A stretch of 64,000 bases of DNA from Purshia tridentata. Lineage: Eukaryota > Streptophyta > Magnoliopsida > Rosales > Rosaceae. How positions within the stretch are numbered: the stretch's first letter is position 1; every line of letters begins with the position of its first letter. The position numbers and the translations under genes were made by a program. Location: the NCBI GenBank assembly GCA_003254885.1, contig QANT01002184.1, forward strand, positions 1-64,000, written 5' to 3'. This document shows positions 12,801 to 25,600 of this stretch, one piece after another. The notes under the pieces were generated by a model. It was not told where the DNA came from and searched no databases. It saw nothing but the letters and a program-made list of their open reading frames with translations.

Positions 12801-15166
12801 TTCTTAGATTCCATGGTCTCAGAGACTTTAATCATTTGTTGATTTGATCTGCCTTTTTTTATATGTTTATAATCTCCAGCTCATGTCTCGAACATTTATT
12901 TATTGCTCTTAGTGATAAATTTTTGATAGGTACAAGCAGATACTATGGCTACTTTAGGAATTTTTGCATATCTTGGAAGAAGAACTAGATTATTCTTGTC
13001 AAGAATGGGTGTAAAGGATCTTGATGAGCCAGTTAAGGACTTCCTTAGGTAAACTACTTCACATTTAGATGATTTAATCCAAAAAACCCTGAGAATATAA
13101 GAGATTGAGTGGTTTTCCTGCAGCTACTTGGAGTGTGGTAGCCTTTTCGTTCACCCAGAGTTTTCTTGCATATCAGTGTATCAACTCTTCATGGAGGTCT
13201 GTTTCTATTATACTTTTATTGTAAGTGCAAAATGAAAATAATCCTGTTCCTAATTTGCAAATTATCCTTAAACAGGTAGTAACCGATGAAATTGAATGGC
13301 TTGATTTTTACGCTGCATGTCCTCTCAAAAGTAGTCAAGAGAGACGAAAAAGCAAACTGCATGCCATCCAAGCAGAGAAAGAGATTGCTCTATCTGCCGT
13401 ATTTACTGTATGCTATGATGTTTTCTCCGGATTTGCTCACTTCAGTCGTTCAACTCAGCAGTCCTTAGACACTGGTTTGCTAGACTTCTTGCTCCATAGG
13501 TAAAACAGTGCCATCTTTTATTGTTGAGGTTTGTTTCAGTAAATTTTTCTATCTACCAAAGTGGCCAAACAGCTTTTAAGATAGGGCATTGTTAATTTCT
13601 TCAGCCAGAGCTTGCTAACTATATGTTTGGAAGATTACTGGGCTGCTTATGATAAATCAAGGTACTTTTTCTCTGCTGGATTGTTAAGTTTTAATTCCCC
13701 GCTACCGAATCTGCACTACCAGGGAGGAGATAAATGTGTTTGTTTTTATTTCTTTCAAGCAGTGACTTGTTAAAGATTACAGAAACGGGTGCTCGTCATG
13801 CAACATCATTTGTGGGATCTATTGTTGCAACCAAGTTATCTGTAACAATGGAATCACAACAAGAGCCAAGTAACTTAACAACCAAAGAAGATTCTCAAAA
13901 ATACAAGTCTCAACACAGGCTTAAACTGAGGAAGGTATTACCTTAAGAGAATAACAGCTGCTGTAATCTCATTAAAGTGATCAAATAAAATATATAAATT
14001 AAGAATAAAAGAACTTTCACTTATAACCATAATGTTACTGGAAACTTCTTGATTAGTCCAGGAGAGAAAAAAATATGAAATAAATGTTGCCTGAATCTCC
14101 ACTTGGTTTGTGTGGTTGTATGCCTATGCTATAGTTTGATTGTCTTCAGGTATTTCTTATTTTAACTGTTACCAATTTTTTTCTTTAATGGAAGGCTCCC
14201 TGCTCACCCGGGACAGAAACCATAAACTCTAAAGATGAGGGCAGTGTCACAAAATCCAAAAGTCTTCATCGAACTTTAATTAACACGTTGGTATCTTCAA
14301 GCTCTGTAAGACTTACAGCCTTCTGCTTCTTAGAGATGGGTGTATATGTATATGTATGTCTCAAGCAAATATATATGTTATAGTAGGTTCCAATATTGCA
14401 TATTGAATTGTTTTGAAGGATGCATGGATGGGTACTCAATTGCTTTTTATAGACATCAGGATTGCTGGGGAGCTGCTCCTGAAAAAACTTTGTGGCCACA
14501 AGGTTACAACGAGGGAGAGAAATAAGTTAAAAAGAACGCTAAATGACATTACTTCACTTATTCCAGTTACAATTCTTATGCTACTTCCTGTAAGCACTAA
14601 TTTGACCCTCTTGTCTTTCCTAACTTTGCCATGTGTTTTCATGAAGTAGTTAGTTTTTCATGACTTTTATGCATGATTTAGATCCTTACGAGAATCAAAA
14701 TTGCTATTCTGTTCATCTTGTGCATCTATGCACATTGATGTAACAAATAATGAACTGCACATCTTGATTTTTAATAATATGTTTCTTATTCGTCTGTTTC
14801 ATTCACCAAAGTCGTATTTATTAATGTTTGTACACAAGAATCAGAGTTATTCCACCAACTATAAAACTATTTACACAAAAGTTGATTTTCTTACTTTCTG
14901 TGACAAGGTATCTGCTGTAGGTCATGCTGCCATGCTAGCAGGAATCAAGAAGTACATACCAGGCTTGGTAACTTAAAATAACCTTCACCATTTATATCTT
15001 GTTTATCCTTGTGGTTTACAGTCTTCATTCTTTCATTTACTGCATCTAGATCCCCTCTCCATATTCTTCGGAGCGGCTTGATGTTGTGAAACAACTAAAG
15101 AGAACCAAGAAGATGGAAGTTAGGACATGGAGCACCCTTGAAGATCCATCCTCTAGGATAACATGA
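9813..15166 (+). CDS. LETM1-like domain protein
   Basis: Thirteen coding exons: 9813-9859, 10643-11033, 11362-11456, 11758-11916, 12436-12772, 12930-13048, 13124-13196, 13276-13499, 13605-13661, 13763-13934, 14195-14305, 14419-14589, 14908-14967, then a last exon 15050-15166 (fourteen in all). They give about 710 aa. The C-terminal part is the LETM1-type region: RERNKLKRTLNDITSLIPV, a hydrophobic stretch, then GHAAMLAGIKKYIPGLIPS. LETM1 proteins act in organelle membranes in cation/proton balance. This longer plant branch resembles Arabidopsis At3g11560 from memory, and its function is not established. The N-terminus MAFQLSLLKPHLFYHS is basic and Ser-rich, which suggests an organelle transit peptide. 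The first exon is inferred: the 10.6-kb exon has no in-frame ATG, and joining ATG at 9813 through donor TC|GTAAGA restores frame. Acceptor 10642 or 10630 would fit; they differ by four residues. Confidence 0.85.
9866..9896. repeat. (TC)n microsatellite in LETM1-like intron 1
   Basis: About 15 TC dinucleotides directly after the proposed first donor site (GTAAGA at 9860). Confidence 0.95.
12065..12357. repeat. Dispersed repeat fragment in a LETM1-like intron
   Basis: Two similar direct copies of about 55 bp, starting ACCCAA at 12065 and at 12306, each run to CAAGCTAAC. Between them is a segment with GATACCATGTTAGAC. Such direct-repeat blocks are typical of degenerate transposon or retroelement remnants in plant introns. 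No coding remains are seen. Confidence 0.5.
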
Positions 15167-16780
15167 GTAATTCCTTTAATTTGCATCAAAAGCTGCTCTG
15201 TTTATCCTGAGTCTGAATAAACTGGTTGTGAAATTAGTGTTTGTAAATAGTTAAGTGAATAAACATGTCTAATGTGACGTACTCATGCCTGTTGATCCAT
15301 TATTGCATGTCAATGCAAACTTATGGATGCATGCTGTTATGGTTCGTTATCTGATGTTATATGAAATTCTGAGGCTATCATAAGTGAATAAGTGACGCCC
15401 GCATGGTCGTCGATCAATCGGTGAATTAAAAGTTGGATCCTTTTTCTTTGCACTCAGACATCAGTCACAAAGTGGTATGCAAGACATACTCCCTGCAGAA
15501 TCCAAGGCTCCAAGTCCCTATCAAAATAATCTTCTTTTTAAAAAAAAAATAATAATAATAGAAAGGAAAGAAAGAAATGAAGGGTTAAGCATGATAAAGC
15601 ACATATCTATGCTCAAATAAGTAGGTCCGCAATACTCCGTTTATGTTACAAAACGTCTTCCCAAGCTGCTATTTGATTATCTTTTCAATATAATTTTAGA
15701 AGAGCAATGAGTGCCTTTTCTTTTGTGTTAATTTTTCTTCTCCTATTTATTATGTAGTATAGTCCCACGATGGAATTGAGCTTTGGTAATAGTTAGATTC
15801 ACCATCAGTTATCAACTTCATTTTTATTCTCATGGTTAGTAAACAACTAATTGAGAATGACTCCTCCTTACTCTAAATTTTACTCACACATATTCCTTCT
15901 CACTCTGATTCCTTTTCTCTCCATTAAACGTGACCTAAATGCTTAACTCTACACTTCAAAACGATGTTAATTTGACTACAAGAACTACATTAAGACAACA
16001 ACAACAAAAAACAAAACATCACGCACTTTTGCTGGAATGCTAGGTTTTACATATTTGTTGAGATATTTGGGTTTACACATTTGTTGTACTAATCATCATT
16101 ATCAGTTGTCTTTGACCTTTTGTTCAATACCCAGTTCTTAAATATTGATTTTCTTGTCTGATTTAATTGAGTACTTTATTATTTTTTAACTGATGTTTAA
16201 TTGTCATTTGACTGATTGTATTACATTATAATTCGGGTTCAAAAAGTTTTTAAACTAAGACATTGCGCTTTGAAGCGATATGGTTCTTAAAATAAAAAAA
16301 AAATTATAAGAATAAATAACCGAAGGTTGTAATTTTGTGCGAGTCTAAAAATGTGAGGAAAAAAAAACAGTAACATAAATTTTGGTCAAGTATAAGATGC
16401 AAAATAATTATTTTGAACACACTCTCAACGAAAAAACAAGTGTATTACCCATAACCATAAAGATCAAGTATCCAAATGATGTTGTGAGGTTAGAGTTAGG
16501 TAGTATTTGATTTAATTTACTGTAGAGAAGAATATAATAAAAGAGCTCTGCCCAAAAGAAAAGAATATAATAAAAGAGAAAAAAATGTTTTTACAAGTGA
16601 CACACGCTCAACACATTGGTATTCTACAACTCAACTGATTTTTTTTTTTTTTTTTTGGCCAAAAGTTTGAAGAGGCCATGGCCCCTCTTAGTCCTTTCTA
16701 TGTTCCACCCTTGCGCTTGTTTCACCATCATCATCAGAATACTAGGGTGGTCCTTGGTAATGAAGCACAAGATGAAAGCC
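15167..16780. other. Intergenic region between convergent genes
   Basis: Contains the 3' untranslated tails of the LETM1-like gene (+) and MTV1 (-). The rest is AT-rich with poly-A/T tracts. No exon chain or RNA gene was found. Confidence 0.6.
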
Positions 16781-19700
16781 TTAAACTACTCTCTTTGGAT
16801 CGCGAGCTGCAGCAAGATGGTCCTACAAAACAATCCATAAGAAAAATGACTTAATAACTAATATTATTAAATGAAAAAGACCAAGTAATTCATCATATAG
16901 AGGCAAAAAAAAATTTCTTGCATCACTTATGGACATTGATCCATGCAGTTTTTTTTTTTCCTTCAAGTATCCATGCAGTTCTTTATTGTGTCAACCTTCC
17001 AATACATGCATGCTTTCTATACAGGTGAACAGTTGATATAACATCACTATAAAATCTGTAACCATACACTATGATGATGAAGGAAATATATTCATAAAAA
17101 CTGAAGGCCTGCAGCGTCAAGTTTCAGATATCAAACTTACTGAGATAAAATCAAATGCCTTGTTATCCTCTTTCTTTGAACCGTTCATCATTGAACTAGG
17201 AGCTGGATTTGGCTGATTTGCTGCGAATATATCAGGAAGTGGTGAAGGATATCCTCCATTTGTTGCAGCAACATGACTTAAATTTGTATTTTGACTGTTG
17301 AGGTTCCCAAGGTGTTGAAAGTTCGACATTGTCGCAAGGAATTGCTGCTGGGCAAAGAGACTCCCCATGGCACCATAATTTATTGGCTGAGAGGAAAAGG
17401 CTGGATTGAACATGAGGCCAGGAGGTATATTGTAAGGCATAGAACCTGGAGGAAACATTGCATTCGGTGCTGTTTGAGAACTAAGAATGCCACTCCAAGC
17501 ATCACTGGAGACCTGATGGCTGGGATGACTATTTGCGTCTGATAACAGAGTTTCAGATAGTACCCCAGGCGAGCTTCCTTTTTGCTCTATCTTTGAGGTA
17601 TTTTTATCAATGGATAAATCACCCATTAAATCATTTTTATGATCTTGCTCCTTTGGAAGTTCAGAATTGGGCCCAAAAATATCAAATATTTCGGGTCCAT
17701 TTTTCTTTCCTGCCATGGCATTCTCATGAGCATCTCGTTTATTATCAACAGTGAGCCCAGAGAAGAGATCATCTGCATGTTCATGACTGTCATTAGTGTG
17801 AAATGAGACATCTGCAAAGGGGTCATCATCATTTTTCAGTTCACTGGTGCTCATGACATTTCCTGGGCCATCTCCAAATAAATCATCAATTAGTGGGGGT
17901 GCTGGTGCTGTGAGATTTTTGATGACTTGATCACTTTGGCTCTCAGTTGCAGCATCCGTCCCATGGTAATCATCTAGATCACCAGTGTCTATCAGGTCAG
18001 GCATCTGAACAACATTAGCAGTCTCAGCCTTCACAGAATATTCTGAATTGCTTGCCACAACGCTTGTTTGTTCTCCACCCAAGAGGCTTAAAACCTGCTC
18101 ATTAAGAGAACGATTTTGATTCATCTACATTCCCAAATTCCAGTTACATTTATGATTTTTATTTAGTTACAATAAATGACATTGAAGTGTTGGGATGATA
18201 ATTGAGTTGCAAGAAGATTGTACATAGAATCATTTTTTGTTCTATCACCAATATACTTCATTTTGAGATTATTTCCCACTTTGAGAAACAGGGAAATGAG
18301 AGAGAAAATAAAAAACTTATCATATATATTTATATTTACAAGGGAAAAAATAAATGAATACCTTGTTAGCCTTTTCCCTCAAAGATGCTTGTGGAGACTC
18401 AGAGCACCTCACCACAACATCTTTGTTCTCAATAAAATATGATTCTATAATTGAAAAATTCTCATCATCCTTTCTCCTCAAAATTGACTCAAGGACACAA
18501 ACAGCTTTCATGCGTACCTGATAAACAAAAAGGCCCATAAAGAAGTTATACAAAGAATAGATTTATTAATACAACAAAAATTCCACCCTCTTTGGAATAA
18601 TTCAATCTTGTTGTGAAGAAAAAAAAAATCAAATATAGACAACTAGATTTGTCTTTTGATAAAATTCTTGTGCAGGAAAAATTGTAGAAAAAATTCTAAA
18701 CAGTGTAAAAGAATCGTCCATTTTTTGTGCAATTCTGTGAATCCAAGCATGTGGAAGAACTATAGCCAACACATAAGTAGAAGCAGGTACCTGCCACAAT
18801 GGAGATTGGAGCTTTAACTCTAGGGCATGACTTAAAGCTACTGCATCCAACTTTGCAGCCTCTGCAAGGAAAACTTGCATGGCATCTCGAGTGGGTTGTA
18901 TGCGCACACCTCCTGACGTCACAATGGTCTCCAACAACCTCTCCTCACGAGTCTTACTCTCTCTGTAACTTGAACTGGAATCTCCATTGGTTAATTCAGT
19001 CTTGTTTAACCTTGAATCCTCATTCCAGGTTCCACCAGCAACATTCTTTGAAGACCCAAAATTACTTTGAGTCTCATTGCGATATTGAGCCCGTTCATAT
19101 CTATCCATCTGTCCTTCCATGGTCAACGATCTATGAAGATTTGGACTCTTGTAGCTTCCATTGTCATTCTTTTTAAATGAGTGACCTTGGGTGAAACTAC
19201 TAAGTCCCTGTTTGATAGATGCACTTCCAAGACCAACTACCTCACTAAGAAACGATTTCTTTTCTTCTGATGGCATTTCATAGTTTGTATTCCCAAAACC
19301 TTGTATTCTTCTGTTAAGATCTTCGGCAGGTGCTGGTTTACTATTTTCCTCTGAAAAGATAGCAGAAATAGCCTCCTGAGCAGTTTCCCGCACAGCCTTA
19401 TTAAGCGCATCTCCTTTCAAAGGATCCGGATGTCCCTTATGGTGCAATAACTGGCGCACTGCCACTGAATGTCTTTGCATTTCCCTCCTGAACTCCACAC
19501 CAGACTTTCCCACAGCATATTTTATCAATCTCAGAGCCTGCAGAAAATTTGAGCATAACAGTATCATATGTATAATATTAACATTTTGAGAAAACAAAAA
19601 TATAACCTGACATTCATCAAGTCTATTTCTGCATGCCTCTCTATTCTAGAACCAACCAAAACACTGCAATTTATATAGAGTACGAATATCCCACGTCTAT

Positions 19701-20381
19701 CACTCATAATTGGGCCGTTGATGAATGGAAGCCATTACTGAAAGTTGCATTTTTAGATTAAAACAAGAAAGAAACAAAACTTTCATTCCCAGTGCGCATG
19801 CACAAAACAATAGATATTCAGCTTAAAAGGAACATCCAGTCAAACCTAAAGTTATTGTACCGGCTAATTTTCAATTTTTTAACATTATTTTACATCTTAA
19901 GAACCAATAATTTGAACTTCAACAAACCATAAATGCCAATCACTCAAACCAAATACACAAATCATGAATTTCCCAACCATCCTAACTCATTATCCATCTT
20001 AGCAGACACAAGCTCTACAAAAAGAACTCAAACCCACAAAGTTCTCTTCATCAAACTAGCCCAAAATCTAATTCTCAAAATTCCAGATCTACCTGTTCGA
20101 AACCTCAAAATAAAATACAATACAATACAATAAAACCAAAACCCAATCCACAACAGCAAGAATAATTTCTGTACCTTCTGTTTAACAATTGGGCTTTTAT
20201 TGTCTAGACGCTTCAATATAAACTCCGACACCTCCTTGACAATACTGACATGCGAGGATCTCAGAAGCTGACATATCTCTTCTAACTTGTAAACGGGCGC
20301 AACCTTATCTTCGTCGGACGTGACCGCATCGATCATCCGAGACCTCCAGTACGACTCCACAGCTCTTCGACTCGAATCCAT
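16781..20381 (-). CDS. MTV1: MTV1, ENTH-domain tepsin-like protein
   Basis: Five exons on the minus strand (20381-20175, 19537-18791, 18517-18362, 18094-17141, 16822-16781) encode 701 aa. Residues 1-130 form an ENTH/VHS-type helical domain (SRRAVESYWRSRMIDAV; LLRSSHVSIVKEVSEFILK), and a second conserved helical part covers about 270-370. The family (MODIFIED TRANSPORT TO THE VACUOLE 1, the plant relative of AP-4 accessory protein tepsin) acts with clathrin at the trans-Golgi network in sorting cargo to the vacuole. The disordered tail has LFSGLTV (480-486), matching the tepsin AP-4 beta-binding consensus LFxG[M/L]x[L/V], a DPF motif (461-463), and KAFDFIS at the last junction. The final exon is only 14 codons (DHLAAARDPKRVV, stop); reading on past the GTAAGT donor instead gives a false ending at 17117. 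Start chosen at MDSSRR. Confidence 0.92.
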
Positions 20382-22634
20382 AATCCCCAATTCAATACAA
20401 AAAGCCTAATTTTCCAAATCAAAATTTAGCTAACAAATCACAAAGCTCTCAAATTTAGCTCCAGATGGATCCGATCCAATACAATCCCTATGAAAGCCTT
20501 ACAGGGTCGCCCTTGGATCGACGCCAGAGTCGAAATGGATCGGAGCCGTAGCAAAACCCAACTTTTGTGTCAGATATGCATGAATTCGATTGGATTGGAT
20601 TGGATTGGATTGAAGTGACGCCGTTCAGTGATGGGTTATATGGATTTGTGTTGAGCAATCGAAGAATTTGATTTGATTTGATTTGGAAAGAGTTAGGGTT
20701 TTAAAGAGAGAAGGTGATTGTGAAAGCTGTGGTAATGTGAAAAACGAAGAGGAAGAAGAAGAGAGTTAGTTAATTTGGTGCTGAGACGACAGGTCGCGAG
20801 GTGAGTCTGACTCGTGAGTACGAGACCCGCCCACCTGTCTGTTTTTCACGTTGCGAATTTGATGCGCGCGCTATGCGGCCAAAATAGGCACACTGAACAA
20901 CACAACACACAAAGGTTGAATGAGTAGTTGTTCTAGATGAATGCTCTCTCGACCTCACCATTACTTCTGTGGTCCATCGGCCTGTTGGGCTTTATCGGCT
21001 TCATCGGGCTGCGACCCTGCCTCACTTGGGCTTGGGCTGACTCCATATTTTTAACAGAATTTCGAACTTCAAATCTCTTTAATAAAGTAAAAAAATATTG
21101 TTACACAAATAGTTAGTTGGTAAAAAATTTAATATATATAATTTGCGGATCGGATTGAATATATCCGTGGTTTTCAATATTGATATCCATATCCGATCCA
21201 CAAATTGCAAATCGAATTATATCGGTACAATATCCACAAATTACGGATCGGATCGGTAAGCAGATTTTCGGTATATTTGTACACCCCTACCCATAAGTAA
21301 TGATCATAAGGTCAGGCTTGGATCTTCACACAATCTTGTTTGGTCATAAGATTTTGTCCTGACATGCTGACATGGTGTTACAAATCTACTCAAATTATAA
21401 ATTTCTTATAATCATTATGGGTAAAGGATCATTAAGAGTAAATGTCCAAATTTTAATAATTAAGACGCGTATGTTAGGCCCTTGGAATTAACTCAAGTGG
21501 TGAAGAAGGGTAAAGTTAAGGCTGGAGTTGGTTCGGTAACCGAACCGCCGGATTAGTACCACTTACCGATCGACACCCTGTCAAAATGGTCAAATCTTAA
21601 CCTTCATTGACATAGACAATGTTAATAAACTGACAGGCGATTTAACCAATGCCCACGATTGATTCGATTCGAAATTGGCTCTTCCTGACCATGATAATAG
21701 GTTTTTGACCTCTTGTGGATTCTATGGTGGTCTGAGATGGACAGAGAGAGAAGACAAAGAGAGAAGACAGAGAAGAGATAAGAGATGGAAAAGATAAAGA
21801 TAAAGATGAGAGTTATGTGGTGGTGATGGCGACAAAAAAGAGAGAGAAGAAAGCTGAGAGGGAAGTGGTGGTCGTGGTCCTTCTATTTTATATTATTGCA
21901 GTAGGATCAAGCTTACAAATGTTGAGTGAGTAATTGGGTCGAGCTTGCAGGTGGGTCGAGTGAGTAATTAGGTCGAGCTTGCAAGTCCAGGAGAAGAAAA
22001 GAAGCCAAAGAAGAAGAGGATTGGTTTGGTATTGATTACCAACATGTTTGAGATTTCCAAATCGCCATCGCCATCGACAACCATCAGTTTAATAGAGAAC
22101 TACCATCGACTCTGTCGGTCAACCTATCATAGACAAATCAAGCCTTGGTTTTGGTCACCGGTGCCCTTTTTGTTTGTCTACTGACCCATCCCAAGGTAGA
22201 GTAATAAGTTAAGATTCTGATGGGTCCAAAATTTAATTCCCACCAATGTCACCAAAAAGATTAAGCCAAATAATAATTTAAATGAATTCATAACATAATA
22301 ATTTCTCCTAAAAAATGTTAAATTCTTTCATTTTTACCCTTTTAAGTTTTAACAGTCTTTACATTCCATTCTTAGCACGGTTAATTTCAGTTTATTCTAT
22401 TTCAATTTTAATTCTAGTCCATTTTAATGTTTGATTTTTAATTTACAAATGTTCATCCGACAATCAATTCAGTAAGATGGGTCCGATTAAGCACATAATC
22501 AAATACATCGGGATGGATATGAAATGCTGTCTCAAAATTGAATAATATACACAAATTAAAAATAGGTTAGGGGAAAATTAAAAGTAGCAAATAAATAAGG
22601 GATGGGATTACAACAAAAATCAAGTAATTTCTTA
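20382..22634. other. MTV1 promoter and repeat-rich intergenic region
   Basis: Bases 20382-20780 hold the MTV1 leader (minus strand), with a (GATTG)n run at 20589-20612. From about 21100 to 22200 the sequence is degenerate repeat: 21130-21290 carries repeated GGATCGGAT / ATATCC words on both strands, and two 34-bp direct copies (GAGTGAGTAATT...) sit at 21924 and 21958. These look like decayed mobile DNA with no coding sequence left. The 3' flank of tRNase Z closes the region. Confidence 0.55.
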
Positions 22635-25600
22635 TTAAGTAGCCACACTTACAGCATCTAACAACCCATCTGATTCATCAACGATCATCTCATTTCTAAA
22701 TAGCAGTTTCAAGTATGGAAGCACCTTTGGAAGCACAGGCAAGTCAGCTATGTTAATACTCATCATGTCAAAAGCGATGCATGTCTTATGCATATGCGTG
22801 TCATCAAATACTGGGATTTTTGGATACCGTTGGCTAAAGTGGGTAAGAATGATGCGATAAGCACCAGCAGAGTCCCCAACTTCTATGGCTTCCTTGGTTG
22901 TGCTATGGTTTTTTGCTATAGCCTCGTCCACCATGCCATCTTCGAAAGTTGCCTGCGAAAATCAGAAGTGCAAAAGGTCAATTACTATGATCTTCCTTTT
23001 CACAGTTTTTCAAAGTTTCTTGTTATATCGCAGAATTGTAAAAACTATGGCCAACAAAAAAATACACAGTATATATTATATGTCATAACTTACCTCATGT
23101 ATAAGAACTGTTGCACCACGAGATGCTTCTATAAGTTCTGGGCAAGGCCGAGTGTCACCTGAGTACACAATCTTCCAACCCGGAATCACTTTTCCAACAT
23201 TATTCATTCTCTCTGAAGCCTTCAAGACAACACCAAATGCCTGTGGGCAGTGCACAACAGGAAAACTGATCAAGGCTTCCATACCAGCTTCACTGAGCAC
23301 TTTTTGCAAGCTCTTTCTAATCTGAAAAACTACACCGTCGTTGACTGGACTACTTGGTCTCTTCAAATAGCTCTGCATACGGGATCCTTTAGCAAAAAGA
23401 GTAGAATCAACTTTCTGCGCCGATTGCCTATCTGTATTTATATTGCTCGTTAACTCAAAATTAATTGGACTTCCCGGAGAAGAGTGATCATGATTTGATT
23501 CAGTAACACCCTCAAAAGCATGTAAAGACGCTTCTGTGGTGAGATAGCAATCAAGGAATACCATATCTAAATCTTCAAGTCTTTGGTATGCATCCAAATA
23601 TCTCTTAAGCTGTCTTGGTCCAATAACAAGTAATGGTTCATGAGGCACTCCCTTCAACAAATCACGTCGTAGAGTAAGTATTCTTGCCAACCCCGTATGG
23701 TGATCAGCATGAATATGAGAAATCCAAATGCACCTAAGAGCTCTCACAGCATTATCAGCACCCTCCACGCCATATCTATTGTCAAAGTACATTAACAGTT
23801 ATTCTTAAGGGGGGAAAAGGATGAGAAACTTTCAGTAGCAGTAAATGCCTATAAAAAATTTGGATGGTATTACCTTCTTTTCAGTTGTCCTAGGGTTCCT
23901 TCACCACAATCAAAAAGGAAACCTCCATTGGCAAAAAGATTGATATAGATAGAAGTGACATTGCGATATTTAGATGGCTGAGACGATCCAGTCCCTAGAA
24001 GAACTATCTCCAAGTCATCTCTCCTTATATTTTCCAAACAACTAGGAAGAGTATTCTCATTAAACCATGGCTCTTCAACCATAACTGTATCGTCTTGCAC
24101 AAAATCTATCTCTTCCTTTGTTTCTGTGGACTGGCTCCAGAACTGTCTAACATGTTGGGCAGCATCTACAACCTCTGGAATCTCTGAAAGTAACTCATCA
24201 ATTATTTCTGAGGAAGCCACCTTACTTGGAATAACAGACCTATCTAATCCAAGATGAGCATATGGACGCAAAGTGAACTGGCCAACAAACGGAAAAGTTT
24301 GAGCTCAATTGAAGATATTTTCTACTTCTTATGAAAATTTAGGTGATAATGATTTATACTAAAGAAGGAAAGGATTGTATTAAGCAGAGAGAAAAACAGG
24401 GGAGCGGGATTTGTGCAGCAAAAAATAATTTACCAGGTGCATGCTGGTAAGTCAATCATTCATACCTTGAGGAGGTTTTCAGCTGAAATGCTTTCACAGA
24501 TCTTTGAAACAGAACCCTGGTAAAATAAAACCAAATTAATTGCAACATTAGCCCCAAATTTCTAAAAAACATAACTATTAATCGTTGTCCTGCCAAGACA
24601 TTTTGACCAACCTCACTTGAAGCAGTGGACTCTGGTGCCAAGCAATCAAGGTGCTGAAGAGACCAAACACCTGGAGCTGGAAAGAACTGCGGACACAGAT
24701 AGTTAAGTCGAGTTGTAATTCTTGCACTCGCTTTTAGAATTGGAATCTCCACATTCTTCCTGAAAACAGCAAGAAAAATCCAAGACAGATTTTCAATAAT
24801 GTAAGCAGAGAAGCTCCCAGATATCTACTGAAAAAGAAAAGCAACTCACCTTTCATGTCCAGCCATGATATGTTGGGTTGAACCAAATCTCTTCATCCAT
24901 CTCTGGTAGTTTGGACTGCTTATTAGAGGTGCAGGAGTCAAATGAATGACACAAGTGACGACCTTAGCATTCTCAGGCGGGCCTGAGAAATCTGCATAAT
25001 AGCTACTGAGACATTGTATGGATAACAACTCCTGTAAATGAGATTCCGTTGGGCAGTCGACAATGAATACAATTGGACCAGGAACAGAGGGGTCCATTAC
25101 ATCACTTGGATGAACCTAAACAAATAAGTCAAATAAACACATTTAAAACATAGAATACATGATCAATTTTGATGCATTACACCATTGGAAAGAGCTATTA
25201 TAGGTATCTTTATTTCAGAGTTTTCAGAACTAACCATGATGGTTTGGAGATCTGATTTAACTGAGTTCCCAAGTTGCAGGTCCCTAAATTTTGGCCCTGG
25301 TTTAAGACCAAAAGCCACAGCTTTTGCAGGGTCAAATTTCCCTTTAATCTCAGGTAATTCACAAACATAAATGACAGACATGTCACCAGGTTTGTTTGTA
25401 CGTGCACTTTTTTTATTTGGACTAAGGGGTTCTGAAGCATGATCCAGCCTATCATCAATAACCTTTTCTGAAGAATTCTGCACAATCGGTATTTCATTTA
25501 GGAGGCTAGATCCTTCTGAGAAACTTGGTTGTAGGAGAATGGCTGATATTTTGACAACCTCATCATCAACAAGAACAATGGGATCTGTACACATAGTTTG

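Noticed and set aside
17117-17140. C-terminal extension ending VSLISET in MTV1
   Set aside because: It is intron sequence after a GTAAGT donor; the conserved ending lies in the exon at 16822-16781.
21130-21290. Repeated GGATCGGAT words suggesting a transposon end
   Set aside because: Too degenerate to define borders or terminal repeats; described only as decayed repeat.
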